Part shown: positions 11,324 to 24,400 of the stretch, in pieces | Layout of the letters: every line of letters starts with the position of its first letter | How positions within the stretch are numbered: position 1 is the stretch's first letter | Assembly (NCBI GenBank): GCA_942486035.1 | Contig: CALNXK010000160.1 | Coordinates: forward strand, 1,034,001-1,098,000 | Source of the DNA: Porites lobata | Lineage: Eukaryota; Cnidaria; Anthozoa; Scleractinia; Poritidae | Direction of reading: 5' to 3' | DNA: 64,000 nt | Translations under genes and position numbers: made by a program | Notes under the pieces: generated by a model | What the model was told of the DNA's origin: nothing | Database searches by the model: none | Seen by the model: the letters and a program-made list of their open reading frames with translations, nothing else

Positions 11324-12879
11324 AAAGAAACCACCGCGAAAAGTTACTGTTTTCATGCATGCTGGTTTAAAGAGTGTGGTTTTTAAGTTATAAAATGTTA
11401 AATCTGGTTTCGATATCACCATTATGAAAAAGGAAACTGAAGGTTTTTTCTGCCAAAGAAAACACAGTTATATCATTGAAACCGGGGACTTGTTCCCAAT
11501 ATTTAATGATTCGCGAAAATTTGTTCATACTTAACGGAAAAAAGGATCGGTAATCCACGAAATTAAATTCCCGCAAAAATTTAACGCCATAAGGTATTTT
11601 GTATTTAAATTACATCAAATTAAAATAATAAAAATATAGCGAGTAAAATATTTATAACAGTCAATAAAATAATCAGTAAACTTTAATGTGGCCCCAAAGA
11701 TACGTTCTGTATTTAAAAGGGACCTTAAGATCCGACAACGGCAGCACTGATGAAAACGTCGGAGAAAAGTAGTATTGGCTTTTTTTCTAACTTTTTCTCA
11801 ATTATTCCAAGTCACCCAGTTACTTAGAGTAGGCCAGTAAAATAGGTAGGGGCTGAAGAGAGGGGACCTCGTCATGACTACGTCCGAGATAAAACAGAGA
11901 TGGTAAATTTTTTCGCCTTGTCCATCCCGTTGTCGCCTAAAGTTACACGTTTCCGGAGATTTGTTTCGCATCCACACGTAGCGTATTCGAATCATTTTCG
12001 CGGTTAGCCTGTTCCAGGCTTTTAGATCGTGTGGTCAGCGCAAAGAGACGTCAGCAGAAAACAAACAACGAGGGCGTGGGGTAGGGGTGCATGAGAGCGA
12101 GGGAACGGCCGGAAATACGATAGCGACCCTTACCGAGCATGCGTCATGCTAGAAGTTCGCAAATGATGACGCATAAAATCATCGTATTCGAAAACCTCCG
12201 TTTTCGGTCTGCTCACATTTAAGTAATGGTCCAGATAAGAAGGAAAGGGCCAAAACGCAGTGAACACGTCGGAATGCAAAAAGGTGCTAACTTTACTATT
12301 GTCTCTACTAAGGTTCTGATTGGTTTAAACATCAAATTTTACGAAATCTTCGCAAAGCAGCATGTATATTAATCCCTTTTTTTCTATCCAACTTCCTTAT
12401 AACAAAATCTCGTCTGAGTCTAAGTAACACAGAAATCGTATGTGCGGATCATGTAAAATTGTGAACATTTCTTGGCCATTGTTTGCAACTCTTGTGATTG
12501 GTCGAAATGTTTTAACACAAAAATACACCCTTTAAAAGTGGAGTTTAAATACATTTTCTTTCGTAAACAGCCTTTTTGTAGATTTATGAACTCTCTGCGT
12601 AAAAATGAAAACATTTCTATGTGAGGAAAGCGTATTGCGCCACAACAATAGAAATTGCTTTCCTTCTTACCTGGATCATTACTTAAACAAGAATCACGGG
12701 TTATAAAAAATCTCCACTCTGGTGAGCGTTTTTAAAAAGATGCATTTTCGGTGACCTTTTTTACCGGATAGGTGTGGATGGTAGGCCAAACCGGAGAAAA
12801 AAATCTCCTTTTTCAAACAAAAAATTAAACCGAAAGGTGTGGACTAGGCCTTGGAATTTAGTCAGTTCACGTCGTATTT

Positions 12880-13015
12880 TACCCTGCAGCTTGTCCCAGA
12901 GGTTTATCTTGAAATTTTTCTTCGCGAAAGAGAGACCGAGCCGTTATCGCCGCTTCGCGGCTCGCTCACTCTTTCGCGAAGAAAAATTTCAAGAAAAACC
13001 TCTGGGACCAGGGTA
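12880..13015. mobile_element. Fold-back element with long arms
   Basis: GTCCCAGAGGTTT...CTTCGCGAAAGAG at 12893 onward is complementary to CTCTTTCGCGAAG...CCTCTGGGAC ending at 13008. Arms are about 40 bp and the outer bases TACCCTG/CAGGGTA also pair. No clear target duplication was seen. Confidence 0.75.
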
Positions 13016-13250
13016 CGGTGGTCTTATTCGTTCAAGGACGGCAAAGTAACGCGCAAAGTTGTTGCTTTTCTTATTTGACATATTGTATTCTACACCGAGT
13101 CCCGTTGCCGTCGTTGTTTCGTAAGGTCCCTAACAGCAGCAGCAGTTGTGAAAGTAGCAAGTGCTCTCTCTCAAGTCATAAATTACAGTGCCATGTGGGA
13201 AAAAAATATCATGTAACTCTTTCCAGAGCTTCTTACAGTGAATTAAACCG

Positions 13251-13374
13251 CAGTGGCGGATGCAGACCTTCAGGTAAGGAGCGGTTTTCGGCCCTTCGGG
13301 CCTCATTTTGGTCTAAAAATAAGCGGGGGAGGGGGGGGCGGGCTCTCCGGGCCCCTCCCCTGGATCCGACACTG
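13251..13374. mobile_element. hAT-style MITE remnant
   Basis: Ends are CAGTGGCGGATGCAG and CTGGATCCGACACTG, imperfect inverted repeats of the CAGTGGCGGATCCAG type. A C-rich/G-rich core follows. No confident 8-bp target duplication can be read. Confidence 0.6.
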
Positions 13375-14751
13375 AACTGGGACTAAAAGTCTCTGTTCTA
13401 GGTTACTGCGCCCATCGTTAGGCTTAGAGAAAAGGATGTCCTGTCTCTGGAGAAGCGCGGGAGAACCTTATGAAAACTAGGAAAGACCTCTTGGGTTGAG
13501 GTATCTTATGGGCTTTTAGGGTCACGTGACCGTGTGCCGGAGAAGGGAAGAACAGGAAGTACGCGAGGCCCGTGACAGATGGAAATTTTCGACACAGCAG
13601 TATCACCGTTCGACGACCTTTTATTTAAATAACGGTTTTCTATGGGAGTTACAAGGAAAGTACAAGAATTAAATACAACTAGAATCCCATAAAACCTCCA
13701 CACAATGTATGACCATTTTCCAGAACTGTCTAAATACTAAATACTAGGTGCCTTACCCAGACAGACAGACAAAAGCGGCCGTAAGTAACTTCTGATAAAA
13801 TGCTACATTCACTTTGGAATTTGCCCTGTAAATGCTTGTCGGTTTACGGTCATCTCGCCATCCATGAAATCACCACCAATAAGTCGACTCGTCACCAACG
13901 AAAAACTCTGGAATAATTGACACAGTTGAATACCTAGGATTACTTACCTAAGATTTTTACTTTTTCGTCAAGCCTATTAGAATTTAAAGTCGACCCAAAT
14001 ACAAATCTGTCGATCCTAACTAACGATCCTTGCGTCGAAGGTCTTATGCTCTTGGTAATGCAAATACTAACAACACATCTGACGCATGTATAGGTTCGTT
14101 GAATGCAAACTTCAGCATTTGAGAGATTGAAAAACTGGCAGAAAAGTTTCACAACCACTGGTCATTTCTTTGAAATATAAAAAGATAGCAACGGTTAAGA
14201 AATTTCCGTTCATAAATCAAAGTTCAAAACAATGGTTGGTGGCGATTTCGTTGGTGGCGAGGTAATCAGATGAATGCTTGTCAATGAAAGGAGGAAATCC
14301 ATATTATATCAGGAGTCATTTAGGGCCTTATTTGCAAGCAACCAATCGATAAATCAAACAACCCCGAATTAAAGGTAATCTAAATTATACAAACAGTTGA
14401 TAGAGGGAGTAATTTTCTTTTACAGGTTACACTCTAACAGTCATTATTTACCTATAGCAGTTTCACCGTCGTTTCGCCCACGAGTCGTTTCGCCAACGAC
14501 CTGTTCGCAAACTTCTGAAGTCCATTCGCTTACGTATTGAGTTCCCTAACTGCTTCCGCCTGATTAGGGATAGAAAGAACCAGGTATACACATGCGTATC
14601 GCACTTTTATGTATCATGGCTGAGAGAACGAAGCATAAACATGCTCAGCGCTCGGGATGTTGGCGAACGGGATGTTAGCGAAACGACCGGTCACCAATCC
14701 CATTTGGTCAAAAGGCGGACAGTGCTATCCATTGGATAACTAGACTACGAG

Positions 14752-14867
14752 TACAGTCGACTCTCTCTTAACGGACACCTCTATAAGACGGACACCTCTG
14801 TCACCCCTATAAGACGAACACTTAGTGCCGGTCCCAAAGGTGTCCGTCTTAGAGAGAGTTGACTGTA
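14752..14867. mobile_element. MITE with TACAGTCAACTCTC termini
   Basis: TACAGTCGACTCTCTCTTAA at the left matches the complement of GAGAGAGTTGACTGTA at the right. The interior repeats GGACACCTCTATAAGACGGA-like units. The type is common in invertebrate genomes. Confidence 0.75.
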
Positions 14868-14961
14868 GTTCCCGTCGGGAAACGCGAGCGCGCGTGATTT
14901 CTCGCGTGCGGTGATTTTCACGAAGCTTCTTAATGGAATGGTGTGAATTTCTGGTTTGTCC

Positions 14962-15373
14962 ACAAGCGGCCCAAGCTCATTTCATGAACGCGGACGTGAC
15001 TCTTGCTTGCGAGCGGTGTTGTGTTACAAACGGTTATTTACAAAGGTTTGTATGGGATGCAAACGGTTTTTCTTAAAAGTGAGAAAAAATGTAATTTTTT
15101 AAATAAAATCAACTTACCTTATTGCTTTGTTGTATTCTTTGTTGTTTGCTCGCGTCTCAGGCCGTTTTGAAGCGTTTTCGGCGAGTTAGCTCTATTTTGG
15201 TGTTCCACTGCTAAAAGAAGTGGAACAGTGGAACACCAAAATACATTTTTTCTCACTTTTAAGAAAAACCGTTTGCATCCCATACAAACCTTTGTAAATA
15301 ACGGTTTGTAACACAACACCGCTCGCAAGCAAGAGTCACGTCCGCGTTCATGAAATGAGCTTGGGCCGCCTGT
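14962..15373. mobile_element. 412-bp fold-back element, exact 9-bp TSD
   Basis: Two arms of about 128 bp are almost perfect inverted copies (left ACAAGCGGCCCAAGC, right GCTTGGGCCGCCTGT). They enclose a small central hairpin around GTGTTCCACTG. GGTTTGTCC at 14953-14961 and 15374-15382 is an exact 9-bp target duplication, pointing to a Mutator-like source. It lies just downstream of the GMDS stop codon. Confidence 0.9.
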
Positions 15374-15477
15374 GGTTTGTCCAGGTAATTGGCAATTACC
15401 TGTGCACTATGACCTTAGAATAGAACCTGTAAAAATATGATGAAAGGTGAACTTGAAAATTCCCTTTGAGAACTGTT

Positions 15478-15483
15478 TTTATT
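15478..15483 (-). promoter_or_regulatory. AATAAA polyadenylation signal of GMDS
   Basis: On the minus strand AATAAA follows the GMDS stop codon by only five bases, implying a very short 3' UTR unless a further signal is used. Confidence 0.55.
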
Positions 15484-15488
15484 CACTA

Positions 15489-18400
15489 TTAAGCCGAAGG
15501 GTCTTCTTTCATGAGTGCTAAATCTGCTTCTACCATTTCCTTGACCAGTCCCTGTGAATGGAATTGAGAGTAAAGATGATTACTCCTCAAGCTGAACATG
15601 ACACAGGGTAATTAACAAGCCTTTCATTTCAAATTCCTCTCTTTACAAACGCTAAAAATAGCACTGAATCCTAATAAATGAAAAGACTGCGTAATTCCCA
15701 CTTATGTCCAGGTTTGCACGCAGCTGTAACTCGTGTGGTTGCGTAAAACCAGGAAAATCGCAAGGTCAATGATTTTTCGAAAGTCAGTTGCGAAAATTGC
15801 GAAAAATCGCAAATAAAACGATTTTTCGTGTTACTTGCGATTTTTTCGCACTTCTTTGTGAAGTAAATAATCACTAAAGTCAAAACCCAGTCGTGGATTT
15901 ACAAAATTTGCGAAAATTGCGAAAAATCAGTAGTCTGATGATTTTTCTCCTGTTCTTGGTCAGCAAATTTTGCCATTTCTCCAATTTTTCGCAAATTTTG
16001 CAAAAATCGCAAAAATAGCAGATTTAGCCAACAAAACAACAAAACAACAACAAATTTTATTGAAAATTGGAAAATAACTAATTACATTACTTTCCCACCC
16101 GCAAATAGCTTATGAACTAATCGAGGCGGGGGGAGCTGAAGACATATTACAAAACAAGAGCCGGAGCCCTCGAGTTTTCCAATTTTAGCAAATTTTGCAG
16201 CTGCGTGCACATATGCAATTCTGCAAAATATTCCAGCAACAAAACTTCACATACCCATAGCGAACCATTCTTCCCGTATTTGCAATTTAATAACGCTTTT
16301 CTTTTTTTCCATGGCTTGCATGAATCGCATGGCTCGCTGGCTCGTAGATTGACCGCTCCCCTCCCACCCCCTCTTCCAACCCCCTCATTTATCCGAAGAC
16401 ATCTAAGTATTGGTACACTCTCTTTGTCAACCAAAAATTGGTCCTAGGATTCTAGGCCATTTCTTTATCTATATAATTTTTACGCCGCCATAAAAATAAT
16501 TGAGATCTAATCATTTTCTTCATTCATCCAATTGAATAAGCTGTTTTTTTTACCCTCCCCCCATAACCACAACCCCGGGAGCTTCTTTGACATCTGTCAC
16601 TCATGTCACTCTATATGTACTTGTTTTACTCATCAAGACACCAAAGAAGTTTACTGTCTTGGCTGTAGTCAGCTACGCTCTATGTGAGAATGCGACTATG
16701 GGTATAATTTAAGGCAAAGGATTTACCTCAAAAGATATCTTTGGTTTCCAGCCAAGAAGTTTGTGGGCCTTATCTGCACATCCCTGAAGATATTCCTGAA
16801 GGAGAGAATCAAGGGCATGTGTTATATTTAGGAATACATGTATCACTAACCTTTGAAGTTTTTAAGTGCAGAAATGGCAAAGATGGTCTGGAACTGGACA
16901 TTAACTTTTCTTCTGTTGTCAGTGTATCACAACTCTACAAAAGTAGCTAGCGCTTGCATTAATTTTTTTGAATGATCAGGAAATGCTCAATCCTCCAACC
17001 TTAACAACTCAAACAAAGGCACTGAAGTGACTGAAACATAGAAGACTTCAAAGCAACACAGCACCTAAAAATTACATGGATACTAACATGCATACTACCA
17101 TCATTTACAGTGACACAAGCAAAATTAGGATTGGTTCTTGGCAGTCAACATAACACAAGAATACATGTAGTTTCCTTGTAATATTACAGTGTTATTGGTA
17201 AAAGATCTGCAAAAAATGCCTTAAATAATATAAGTAACCGCAATGTTTGTGTGGGTGCCATAAGAGAATTGCTAAACTTACCACTTCTGTTGGCCGGTAA
17301 AACTTGGGGTTTACCCTTACAATGACTTTCCCAGTGTTTTTATCTTTGCCAACTTCTGTATCACCTTCTCCTTCCCAACTATAAAACAAAAATTAGCGAT
17401 AAACTGAAACTACTTGTTAAAACCCCTTCGATGTGACAAGGGGAAAATATATTAATAATTAAGTTACTGGTACACAATTACAGTCGAAGCCTCCCAAAAA
17501 TGACTGCCCAGACTGCGAAGATTTAGTGGTTACTTAAGGGAAGACGGTCTATTACGAGAATTGAACCACAGGAAGTCTCTTCCTAGAAAAGGTTTGGAAA
17601 CATCTACATTTTGAAAGAGATTCATTGCATGCAATTTCTAAGTTACAATATGTGTAGTTTCATGTTGACCCTAAACTTTCTTGCGTACTCTATTAAAGTA
17701 GTGTAGCACATTCAGAGAACATAGGGAACAAACCATACGTTTAGTGGTCACATACATAAGGGTAAAAACAATGAAAAAATTCTAAAACCGTCATCGCAAA
17801 AAGTGGTTGCGGCTACTTACTAGAGGTGGTCATTTATGGGAGGTTCTAACTGTAGCAATTTGACAGGGAAAATATTGTTGTTTTGGATAAGTGGTCGCTT
17901 ACTAGAGGTTAGCCTGGGAAAACAGCCGACATTTGGCAACGCTACCACTGGTTTCCCCGCCAAATGACGTCTGAGAAATAAGCCCAGAAACTGAATGATG
18001 ACGTGTCACTACCCAGATCTGGGTAGTGCTTCTGATTGGTTGAATCAAATCTCCCACGCGGCACAACCAATCAGAAGCACTACTCAGATCTAGGTAGTGA
18101 CGTGTCTTCAGTATGGAATTTCTGCGCTCGTTTCTCAGACGTCATTTCGAGTGGAAACCAGTTTTGGTGTCGCGAGATGTAGGCTGTGTTCTCAGGCTAA
18201 CTGGAGGTGGTCGCACATGGAGGTTCGACTGTATATAATTATTGCTTATTTTTTCTCACTAGTTTTGTGAGATGTGGAGCCTTGAGGATACGAATTCGTC
18301 CAAATAATATGGGTTTTATAGGATGGAGAAAAAATTCAGCTCATTTGATAACTGTCTGGAGTATTTTCTAGACCAGAGATCAATGTAAACAGACAAAATG

Positions 18401-21400
18401 ATCGGCAAAAATATTATTATTGATTATTGCTGATTAATAATATTTAAATTTTCTAATAATAACAATAATAATAATAATATAACAAATACTGTTATAATTT
18501 GTTATTATTATTGTCATTGTGATTTACTGGCATTTAGGTATTTACTTGGGATCGAGAACCATATAAAGTGAAACCCCATAGGTACAAGCAACGTTGGGTC
18601 ATGAAATCCTGGTCATCTTTATGAGGTGGTGATAAGATGTTCAGAATAGAAAATGACTGAGTTTCTTAAGGCTGTGCCAAAATATGTGTGGTCATAAAAA
18701 TAAGGCGGTGGCAAGGTGGGGGAAATACAACTAGGATAATGATCAGAAGTAAAAACAAATTAAACTTTACACAGGAGCAAGATTATTGTTAATCCATACT
18801 TGGGAAACAACAACAAGAAAAAACAAAAGCATCAAGAACTTAAATATTAGGGCCATTTAAACAAGGAAAAATAAGACGCGTCTTACATAGGACACGTCCG
18901 GCCTAAATAAGACTCAAACTATCCTGTATAACTGGTACATTTCGTTTGAAATTTAGCTAAGATGAATCCTATCTAAGAACAGCGCCTAACACCTGTTCTT
19001 TGATAAGACACGCCTTTGCTAAGTCGCGTCTTAATTTGCCGTTTATACGGAATAGTTTGCGTCTTAAAAAGGACGCGTCTAATGAAACGTGCATCTTATT
19101 AATTTTCCTCGTATAAATGGCCCTAACATGTATGTTAAGCATTTATGCTCTAATCAATGATTGTTTAGATTGTACATACACAATGCTTATTCCAACATGT
19201 TGAAAAGCTTTCTCGGTAAATTCTCTCACACTGTGGACTTCTCCAGTTCCAATCACAAAATCTTCTGGTTTTTCATGTTGTAAGACCATCCACATAGCCT
19301 GCAATAATAAAAAAAGTACAGCTTAAAATGTAATGCTTGCAATTCCTTGATAGGGTAGTGACAGTGGTGCTATAAGTTGCAAATTCTTTAGATGTTGCAA
19401 TAACTTAAGTCTCTGAAATCAGTAAGGCACTTCAGGTCAGACCGATAGGTGAGTCCTTGTTTACATTTTTTGCCTCATTCTCAGAGGCTTTTCATTATCT
19501 GATGAAGCTAATAAAATGAAATTTCTGAATATTGAAAGAGCATAACAATTTCCGTTATCTCTGAAAATTTGAGCCCGATATACCAATTAGCTTCGGAGAA
19601 ACTTTCTTTGAAAAACCCCAGAATATACAAAGAATGTATGAGCTCATTAACGTTATGCCACTCAGTAACTTTGCACTTTTTAATTGCTGCTATTTTCTTC
19701 GTTAGTGATTGCAAAGAGCTGAAACTTGCACAGACTCCCTAAATTAACCGCTCTTTTAATTTTTGATCTTAACAGGTAGAATCTTCTATCGGTTAGCTCA
19801 TATGCATATGAGGAAAAATGTAAACAATGACGTCACGATGAATCCGCATATACTCAGGGTCTTAAAATAACTTGAGAAGTGAAGGTAATGCCTTTGATTC
19901 GCAAACAGCTAGACCTATTGTGCGTCTTTTACGGTGAAAATGGTGCTCCCGTCTCAGCATGAGTTGTAAATACCGTGTCCTCAATATTATTGTATAGTAC
20001 TTTTGTGCTAAATGCATCACGACTCAAGTAATGTGCATTCTTCTATATACTGTATCCAGGATTTGATTTTTGAACAGACCTCTTTCAATAGATTATTTTA
20101 AGTCTAGGCTGAAACATCTTGAATCTTCTTGAATCCTTATTCACAAGTAGTGGTATCCTTCCTTGGTGAACTTGATATTTTTCATCCAGTTTATGACATA
20201 CATTTTATTGATAATTAATAAAATAATGAAAATGAAATTATTTCATTTTCCTTTGCAGTAAAGGTAAAGACTTATCTTTACAAAAATAAAGTACAGAACT
20301 CTTTTATCAGACTTAACCTCACAATAGTCTCTGGCATGTCCCCAGTCACGTTTGGAGTCAAGGTTGCCAAGTTGGAGCTGAAAATTTACAAGCACAGCTA
20401 AAGTTAATGCTTAAATTGCATTAGGGAAAAATTCAAAAACTGTTTTCAGGCTACAAAACAGCTCACTGTAATACATAATTTCTCCCAAACAGTGACAAGG
20501 GTACAGGTGCTCACAAGCACAAAAAGTGCACCTAGTATGATAGTAATTTTTTGTTTTAATATGAACATCGGCCATCTAACCAGAATTAACAGATAGCTTA
20601 ACAGTCCAACTTTAATTTATTTAATATTGGTCTTATGTTGATTTTCTGAAATATATTCTCACAATCAGAAAGAACAGTCATTTTTGAGGCTTTCTTAGTC
20701 GGGGGGGGTACGGATGTCCCTAGCCTGAATTTCAAAACCTTTCATTTTGCTAATGTATTTGCACTTTTCTCCGTCGCTCTTGCATTTTAAACACATCTTT
20801 GTGTCATTTGTCACCATTTCTGCTGTCCTTAATCACTGTGTAAGGCCTGCGTGTCGCTTGTCAGAATTTGACCCTAACAGGGTCACATTTTTTTTATTAA
20901 ATATCTTGTCCATATCCTGACAAAACAGCAGCTTTCGCTCCATACAATTTTCATAGCAACAGAAATTGCAAAATTCATCACCATTTGCAAGGTATGAGTT
21001 AACCCATCCATACCATTCCCACGTATTGGCCAGATATGGCTCATCATTTCCCATATTATTTCCCAAGATTTTGTTTGGTACGGTATGTAACATTTAAACT
21101 TGCAACACCTCAGTTCTTGTCACTAAATGTGCTGTTTACCTCATCCTGAAGTCCTAAATGAATTTTTGCCACTGCCCTTGTGATCTTCCTTGTTACAAAT
21201 GTTTCACCTGTGGTACCGTGACAAAGTTTTTCATTGTCCTTGGACAATTATATGTGCCTTAAATTGTTCTGTACAACTAAAATTCTACCTCAATTTAATG
21301 ATTGTAAGTGAAAGCATGTACAGTTTATTGAAAAAAAGAATGTAGAGATGGTTCACAATATTTTTCCAAAGTTCGCTTGAAAATCAAAGTTAGTTTGAAA

Positions 21401-24400
21401 TTCTCTCCAACAACTGCAGTCTACATCATGACTGTATGCCAATGAATATTATTCTCAGTTTAATTGCATATTCCAGTTAAGGTTTTTCCTCAACTTAACT
21501 GAAAAATTTTTAAAAGAGACAAAGACAAATTATTTTATTTAACATTATCTTATAACGTAAAGAGTTGACATAGCTAACAAAAAAATCTTTTCACAAGACA
21601 GATGTCTTATTCACTTATGCTAAGAAATGAAGGAGATCAAGTCAAAGTCAAGTTCATATTTACCTCTGCGTGGACTTTCATGATTAAAGAGGATTCCATT
21701 GCAGGCAAACATGTTGTAAGCTTCTCTGTAGTTTACAACAATCCAGTAAGCATATACTTTGGCAGCACCTGTCAGTATCAAAAGAAGTACCAATTATACA
21801 TGACTTACAAAATTTCCCATGTCTGATGAACTCCTGCCTGTGGTTGAACACGACAACCACACCGATCAAATACTTAAGATGAAAGATTTACATAGTAATC
21901 CAAGAAATATACAGTCCACATTATGCATATGGGTCCAACAACTTAACTGCTTTGTCCGACTAAAACAGTGACCTGGTCAAACAAATATCCTTTCTAAAAT
22001 TTTTGACAGGCTATTGAACAGAAAGATGCATGGTGAGACCTTGCCTCAGCTCATCCCCCCATGAGTAAAAGTACACCAGGGCTGGTGGATTTTGCTATCG
22101 GCCTAGTGAAGTCTGTTCTCAACTTGCCTGAATGGGCAAGTGAAGCTTTTTGCGCAAATTGTTCAAATTGCAAAAGAATGGTAATCAATCCTGCTCATCA
22201 GAAAATGACTCATGGGCTAGAAAATGCTAGCTACAGCTTGCCTCAATGCCAAACTGAATTTCCTTGCACCATCATGTACAGTGCATATAGTACATGCAAT
22301 ATAAAGCCATATGTACACAGATTACGGAGTGGCTACTGTGGTCAGCTGCTCAATCCTTTGGTATTGTGATTATTTAATAATGTTACTTTAAAATGTTGTG
22401 TTAGCTATATAAATAAATGCAAAGAAGTAGGTCCTAAAAATGGGTAATATCTTTCCAAGTTTCTTTTCCCATCTATGGTTAAGAGGGTTACTTAGGAGTC
22501 ACTTTTAAGTAACAAGGGTAACAAGGGGTAACATGAGGTAACAAGGGGTAAAAAGAGGTAACATGGGGTAAAAAAAGGTAGCAAGGGTAACAAGGGGTAA
22601 CAAGGCAAAACAAGGGTAACAAGGAGTAACAAAGGGCAACATGGGGTAACAAGGGTAACAAGGAGTAACAAGGCGTAACAAGGGTAACAAGAGGTAACAA
22701 AGGGTAACAAGGGGTAACATGGGGTAACAAGGGTAACAAGAGGTAACAAAGGGTAACAAGGGGTAACAAAGGTAACATGGGGTAACAAGAGGTAACAAGG
22801 ATAACAAGGGGAACAAGGGGTAAGAAGGGTAACATGGGGTAACAATGGTAACAAGGGGTAACATGGGGTAACAAGGGGTAACAAGGGTAACAAGAGGTAA
22901 CATGAGGTAACAAGGGGTAACATAGGGTAACAAGAGTAAAAAGGGGTAACAAGGGTAACAAGGGGTAACATGGGGTAACAAGGGGTAGCATGGGGTTACA
23001 AGGGGTAACAAGGGGTAAGATGGGGTAACAAGGGGTAACATAGGGTAACAAGGGGTAACAAGGGGTAACAAGGGTTACAAGGGGTAACAAGGGTAACAAG
23101 GGGTAACACGAGGTAACATGGGGTAACAAGTGGTAAAAAGGGATAACAAGGGGTACCAAGGGTAACAAGGAGTAACATGGGGTAACAAGGGTAACAATGG
23201 GGTAACAAGGGTAACAAGGGTAACAATGGGGTAACAAGGGTAACAATGGGGTAACAAGGGGTAACAAGAGGTAACATGGGGTAACAAGGGTAACAAGAAG
23301 TAACAAAGGGCAACAAGGGGTAACAACGGTAACATGGGGTAACAAGAGGTAACAAGGGTAACAAGGGAAACAAGGGGTAAGGAGGGTAACATGGGGTAAC
23401 AAGGGTAACAAGGGGTAACATGGGGTAACAAGGGGTAACAAGGGTAACAGGAGGTAACAAGGGGTAACAAGGGGTAACATAGGGTAACAAGGGTAAAAAG
23501 GGGTAACAAGGGTAACAAGGGGTAACAAGGGGTAGCATGGGGTTACAAGCGGTAATAAGGGGTAAGATGGGGTAACAAGGGGTAACATAGGGTAACAGGG
23601 GGTAACAAAGGGTAACAAGGGGTAACAAGGGTTACAAGGGGTAACAAGGGTAACAAGGGGTAACACGAGGTAACATGGGGTAACAAGTGGTAAAAAGGGA
23701 TAACAAGGGGTACCAAGGGTAACAAGGAGTAACATGGGGTAACAAGGGTAACAATGGGGTAACAAGGGTAACAATAAGGTAACAAGAGTAACAATGGGGT
23801 AACAAGGGGTAACAAGAGGTAACATGGGTAACAAGGGTAACAAAAGGTAACAAAGGTAACAAGGGGTAACCAGGGGTAACAAGGGTAACAAGAGGTAACA
23901 AAGGTAAAAAGGGGTAAGAAGGGGTAAGAAGGGGTAACATGGGGTAACAAGGGTAACAAGGGGTAACAAAGGTAACAAGGGGTAACATGGGGTAACAAAG
24001 GAAAGAAGGAGTACCAAGGGGTAACAACGGGTAACATGGGGTAACAAGGGTAACAAGGGGTAACAAGGGTAACATGGGGTAACAAGAGGTAACAAGGGTA
24101 ACAAGAGGTAACAAGGGGTAACAAGGGTAACAAGGGGTAACAAAGGTAACAAGGGGTAACAAGGGTAACCAGGGGTAACAACGGGTAACATGGGGTAACA
24201 AAGACTAACAAGGGTTACAAGGGGTAACAAGGGTAACATGGGGTAACAAGGGGTAACAAGGGTAACAAGGGGTAACACGGGGTAACAACGGGTAACAAGG
24301 GTAACAACGGGTAACATGGGGAAAAAAGAACTAACAAGGACTAACAAATGGTAACAAGGGTAACAAGTGGTAACAAGGGGTAACAAGGGTAACAAGGGGT

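Larger units (their letters stand above)
10882..15488. other. Intergenic region between JmjC and GMDS 3' ends
   Basis: The two flanking genes converge on this region. No exon was recognised. It is filled by fold-back elements (11230-11323, 12880-13015, 13251-13374, 14752-14867, 14962-15373) and older repeat debris. A short CAG run lies near 13135. Confidence 0.6.

Noticed and set aside
13018..13386. 122-codon plus-strand frame
   Set aside because: It runs through a fold-back end, a CAG run and a hAT-style MITE, with no domain or splice support.
16741..16950. Plus-strand frame of 69 codons
   Set aside because: It is antisense to GMDS exon 13, whose minus-strand reading matches the enzyme.
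22061..22369. Plus-strand frame of 102 codons as a host gene
   Set aside because: The related copy at 32266-32490 is broken and lies inside a MITE, so a repeat origin is more likely.
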